NCBI GenBank assembly: GCA_950295325.1
Contig: OX485805.1
Coordinates: forward strand, 44,726,758-44,790,757
Origin: Polytrichum commune
Lineage: Eukaryota > Streptophyta > Polytrichopsida > Polytrichales > Polytrichaceae
Reading direction: 5' to 3'
Length of the DNA: 64,000 nucleotides
The position numbers and the translations under genes are program-made. Of this stretch, positions 60,312-64,000 are shown piece by piece. The notes under the pieces are model-generated. The model did no database searches and was not told the origin of the DNA. It saw only the letters and a list, made by a program, of their open reading frames with translations. Positions within the stretch are counted from its first letter, which is position 1, and the number at the start of each line of letters is the position of its first letter.

Positions 60312-63300
60312 CATTGTGCTGGCTTGTGAAGCACACAAATTATACTGTGCTATTGTCAGTTTTTGTGAATGATCTAGGTTTCTAAATCAGTCTATGTGGT
60401 TTAAGAAACAACTCTGCGATCAGTGAATAATCTGCTAGTTCCAGCCAGGAGTTCGAGTTGTTTCACACAACCTATATGGTTGAAATGATGTGAACTTAAG
60501 CTATCTTGTCAAGTTGTAGCGCTGAAGTCCAAGCTTTATCGAGTTGGCAGCTAAGATAAGTTTGGAGACCTAGGTGTTATTTGGGCTCTGCCCAGGTGTT
60601 AGCTTGGCCACGCTAGATTTTTGAAAATTGTATGTATAGAGGATTTTCAGCTGTTGCTCTAGCTCCAGTATTCACCATTGAACTTTCAAAGGTTTTCGAC
60701 GTTTTTGGGGTCCTGAGTGTCAGTTGTTTCCTATTCTTCTCTGTCGGGTCAAATTCTCCAGGCACATGGATAGGTATGCAGTACTAGTCTGCCACAGGCA
60801 ACTCTTATCATTCTCTGCTACGCACTATTGTTCATTTGTGCTTTGAATTGTATTCTTAATAGAATTTTGTTTAAAGCCTTTGAATTTTCTAGTCCAACTA
60901 TGATATCCAATTCCGCCTCATGAGGTGTATTCTGTTTGTTTGGTGGATGGCAACTTCTTCTGGTGACTCAGTTGAGTATGCTATAGGATATGAAAATACT
61001 CTGCTAGTGCACACTACTTTTAAGGCATGCATTTCTTGGGGGTGAGGAAGACTCCTGAAAGTAATTTCGAAGTTGCAGTTTGAATGGCCACTTCTGGATC
61101 CCTGGCTATTGAAGAGCTTGTTGAGGTCGTTTTGAACTGACCTGGTGCAACTCGATACTGCAGAAATCAGCTGCTCGTACATTTTCGATCTACTTTGGAT
61201 GCTGGACTAGTTCTACTAGTCTTCATGAACTGTCCATATTTTGCTGTATTGCTGTACATGAAGAAACATGGGGTGATGAGATAACACTCTTGGGGGGGTA
61301 ATCAGTAGTGTTTACTTTGTTTAATGGGTTCATTCTTCTGCTCTGCAGCCATACTACTTGAATGGTAATTTACTTGTCAGCTTCATGGTAATAGTAATCC
61401 AAGTGGACTCTGTTGAAATGTTCTCAACAGGTTAATTGGATCTGACAAGCCAGCTGCTGGTCTATCGTTTTCACAATAAATAGATCAGTCTGTTCATTTT
61501 GATCCTGGTGCAGATGTGAGAGACCGCAAGGTTCTCCCTCAGTAATCATGTGAGCCTCATCTGGCAGCTTGGAGCTTAATCATCTCTATCGTGTGGGTGT
61601 ACTTTGTCACCTACTCCACTGCTAGGATCATAGGCTCCCTTTACACTAGCATGAGTGAATCTCACATCAGCTTGTTCACTCAGACTTGTGCTCTTGGGGG
61701 GTAGGGACATGGTGCTCTGTTGGCATCCTTGGTGGCAAATGTCTCGATTGAAGATGACCTCTGTCACAGAGGTCATTGAAAGATCAAAAGTTTGGAAGAT
61801 CTCAGTAACCCTTTCTTACCCAAGGGGTTTGCACTTGGTGGGAAAGTACTCTAGATGGGCCACCTCATGTCATCATCTGGGCCATCCGCTTGGAGATGGT
61901 TACATGTTTAAACAACACATGGGTGAAAGTCACCTGGAATCTGGTTTCAATTTGGTGGAGAACTGTGATTTATATGATGACATTCAAGTCCAATATGAGA
62001 AGAATGATCTATTACCAAGTTGATGAATTTTGACACCCTTTGCAATAAACATATGAACTCTAGATTTGAGATTTCAAAACCTCACATGTATATATTGTAA
62101 TATTCTGTTGATATTCTATTCAATCTAGAGTACTGGTCCAACTCACCATTGAAACTTAGAACAAGATTTTCACTACCCGTCTCAGATGATATCACCTTAG
62201 GACCATTGAATCTTCTCAAATTTTGTTTAAATGGAGAGATTTTTCTCCCCTCATCATCAATATGGGATTTGCATACAAGTGCCTCATTAACAAACTTTGT
62301 TGGTGATTTCTAGTGGTTCCAAATGTCTTTGAACATCAAGAGTGGTTTAACACTTTAAAGCTCAAGTCTTCTTTTTGTTGGACCATCAAGCCTACATTAG
62401 CCTCCATCTTATGTACTACACTTATATCTCTAGGCACTCTACCACTCTAGGGAATTAACTGGTTTGACACCCTCTTTATGTATTTAAGTCCCATAAGGCT
62501 TTTGATTTTGTGGCCTCTAAAAATCAATTTCTTTTCATTTTCATTGGCATGCACCATGATGAAAAGAATGGGTATACATGGCCTTCTATTTCCTAGATTG
62601 TTTTTATCTTTGTTGCTAGCCTAAACCTCACCGTTCAAACAAGAAAAGAAAGAATAATGGTACAATTTACACTTACGTGAATGTGAGCCAATTTGCCTGT
62701 AATGAAGATTCAAACATTAATGTCTTAATATGAAGAAGAAGAAAAATCCACAAATGCTCAATGTTTGATAGGTACTCTGATGAAAAGCTTTGCAACCCTA
62801 GTATGAAATGATAGATGTTTTACCATTTAATTAGAGTTGTCAATAAAGGCGTGCCCAATGACCTATGATTCCGCCCAGACATCACAAGGACAAACATCTC
62901 TAATTTTTTTTTTAAAAAAACCCTTAATTGTCAAATCCAAGTTGTCAAAAGAGTCAATTTTGACAACTTGATTGTTGATATAAATATATGTCACACCAAC
63001 TTCCTCGGTGTTGTTTAGAGATCAGTCATGAATGGCGCCAAAGCTGAAAGTTTTCTAGGCATTCGTGTGGGACGAGACTTGCATAACTTACAACATTTTG
63101 TCAAAATGTTGAACGACTGCACACTGACATGTCATGTCAATATTGGGCCTAAAAAGAGTCATTTCTCTTCATGTACTTGGCCTTTCCTCCACTCTCTCAA
63201 CCGAGAAGTTCAACTACTTACTTACAACAAAATATTGTTTATGCTTTCATGTGTTGCCAAATTCATGTTTTGGAAGACCCAAACATAACATTTTTCATAT

Positions 63301-63685
63301 GTATGGTTGTGTTCCATTCTATATTTAGCATCTATACATGGGCTTCCACTATCTTACTTTCATGGGAAGAAACTTAGATAATAGGAAGGGACTGACCCCC
63401 GGTATAAATAATGAATAGTGTTGGTATGAATAGTATGAATATTATAAATAATGTCGGGATGAACAATGCTTCATGTTAATAAAGTCAAGATGAACATTGA
63501 TTCCTATGAGTAGCCCAAAAGTATAACTCCACCCAAATTTCCAAGTATCGACATGAATGTATGAATAGTAAATGAATATTGCTACTTTGTTTAGGAGGAC
63601 CACAAAATATAATCGACATATTCCAAGGTCAGTGGAACTAACCCACACATATGAATAATGTTATGATTTCAAAAGTGGCCCTTAT
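60312..63685. other. 3' flank of the phytolongin gene and spacer
   Basis: The first part is probably 3' UTR. An 11-base stem with a one-base loop is at 61754-61776 (ATGACCTCTGT), and a perfect 13-base stem with a 7-base loop is at 62938-62970 (CAAGTTGTCAAAA). No further gene is supported. Confidence 0.4.
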
Positions 63686-63689
63686 AATA

Positions 63690-64000
63690 CATTACTTAGT
63701 GTATATTGCCCTATCATGGGCACTCTCAACTCCACACACAATTTTGACCACTAAAGAGGATTGAAAATTACTTCATCCAGTTAGAAATTGCAATTCGCAA
63801 AGATTGTTATTATTAATCAAAAAAATCAAAGTGAAGATTTTTTTTTTCCTTCTCTTTTTCTCTTTCATTGATTGCATAGACCCTCTCAAGTATCATAACA
63901 TTAACTAGAGTTGGGTACTTGCTATGTTTCCGTCATTTAAGGGAAGGATAATGAGAGCATGCATGTGTCCATTCGAAACACATGCATGCCCAATTCGAGA
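63690..64000 (+). repeat. Dispersed repeat family A, copy 3
   Basis: TCATGGGCACTCTCAACTCC, ACACACAATTTTGACCA, CATCCAGTTAGAAATTGCAA and GCAAAGATTGTTAT align in order with 26215-26605. It may run beyond the window. Confidence 0.6.

Noticed and set aside
1-64000. CRISPR arrays, bacterial operons, rRNA genes
   Set aside because: The window is plant nuclear DNA; the only tandem repeats lack spacers, and no rRNA-like conserved core was seen. A full tRNA scan could not be done by eye.

Overview
This is nuclear DNA from a land plant. The evidence is a complete 17-exon plastid/mitochondrial-type FtsH protease gene with canonical GT-AG introns, a two-exon phytolongin gene (a plant-specific longin protein), and remnants of a homogentisate prenyltransferase gene (tocopherol pathway). 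Long AT-rich gene-poor spacers, introns up to 2.1 kb and many decayed transposable elements point to a repeat-rich genome. The style (a DUF7869-type gene, old diverged repeats) would suit a fern, lycophyte or bryophyte better than a compact angiosperm, but the species cannot be fixed from the window.

Layout. 0.1-4.0 kb (+): a transposase-like DUF7869-type gene whose exon junctions can be read directly; a family of short perfect hairpins built on CCACGGGTG lies only in its non-coding parts. 4.85-8.0 kb: a broken PIF/Harbinger-type element (transposase on -, possible partner exon on +), split by about 1.4 kb of foreign-looking sequence. 8.2-12.5 kb: gene-free, with old direct repeats. 12.6-14.0 kb (+): an unrecognised protein gene, followed to 16.2 kb by a four-copy diverged tandem array. 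16.2-39 kb: gene-poor, holding a LINE 3' end at 25.0-25.7 kb, a TIR element at 27 kb, several dispersed repeat families, fold-back hairpins and minisatellites. 39.1-40.0 kb (-): a homogentisate prenyltransferase pseudogene. 42.6-52.6 kb (-): the intact FTSH11-like gene, with a long inverted repeat in one intron. 52.9-54.4 kb: a cluster of small inverted-repeat elements just upstream of that gene. 57.1-58.2 kb: a tandem repeat. 59.2-60.3 kb (+): the phytolongin gene. 60.3-64 kb: spacer, ending in another copy of a dispersed family.

How the genes relate. There is no operon-like organisation. The FtsH protease serves organelle membrane protein quality control, the phytolongin serves membrane trafficking, and the prenyltransferase is dead. 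The most unusual structures are the hairpin family confined to the introns and flanks of the DUF7869-type gene, the intronic inverted repeat in the FtsH gene, and the MITE-like cluster upstream of it.
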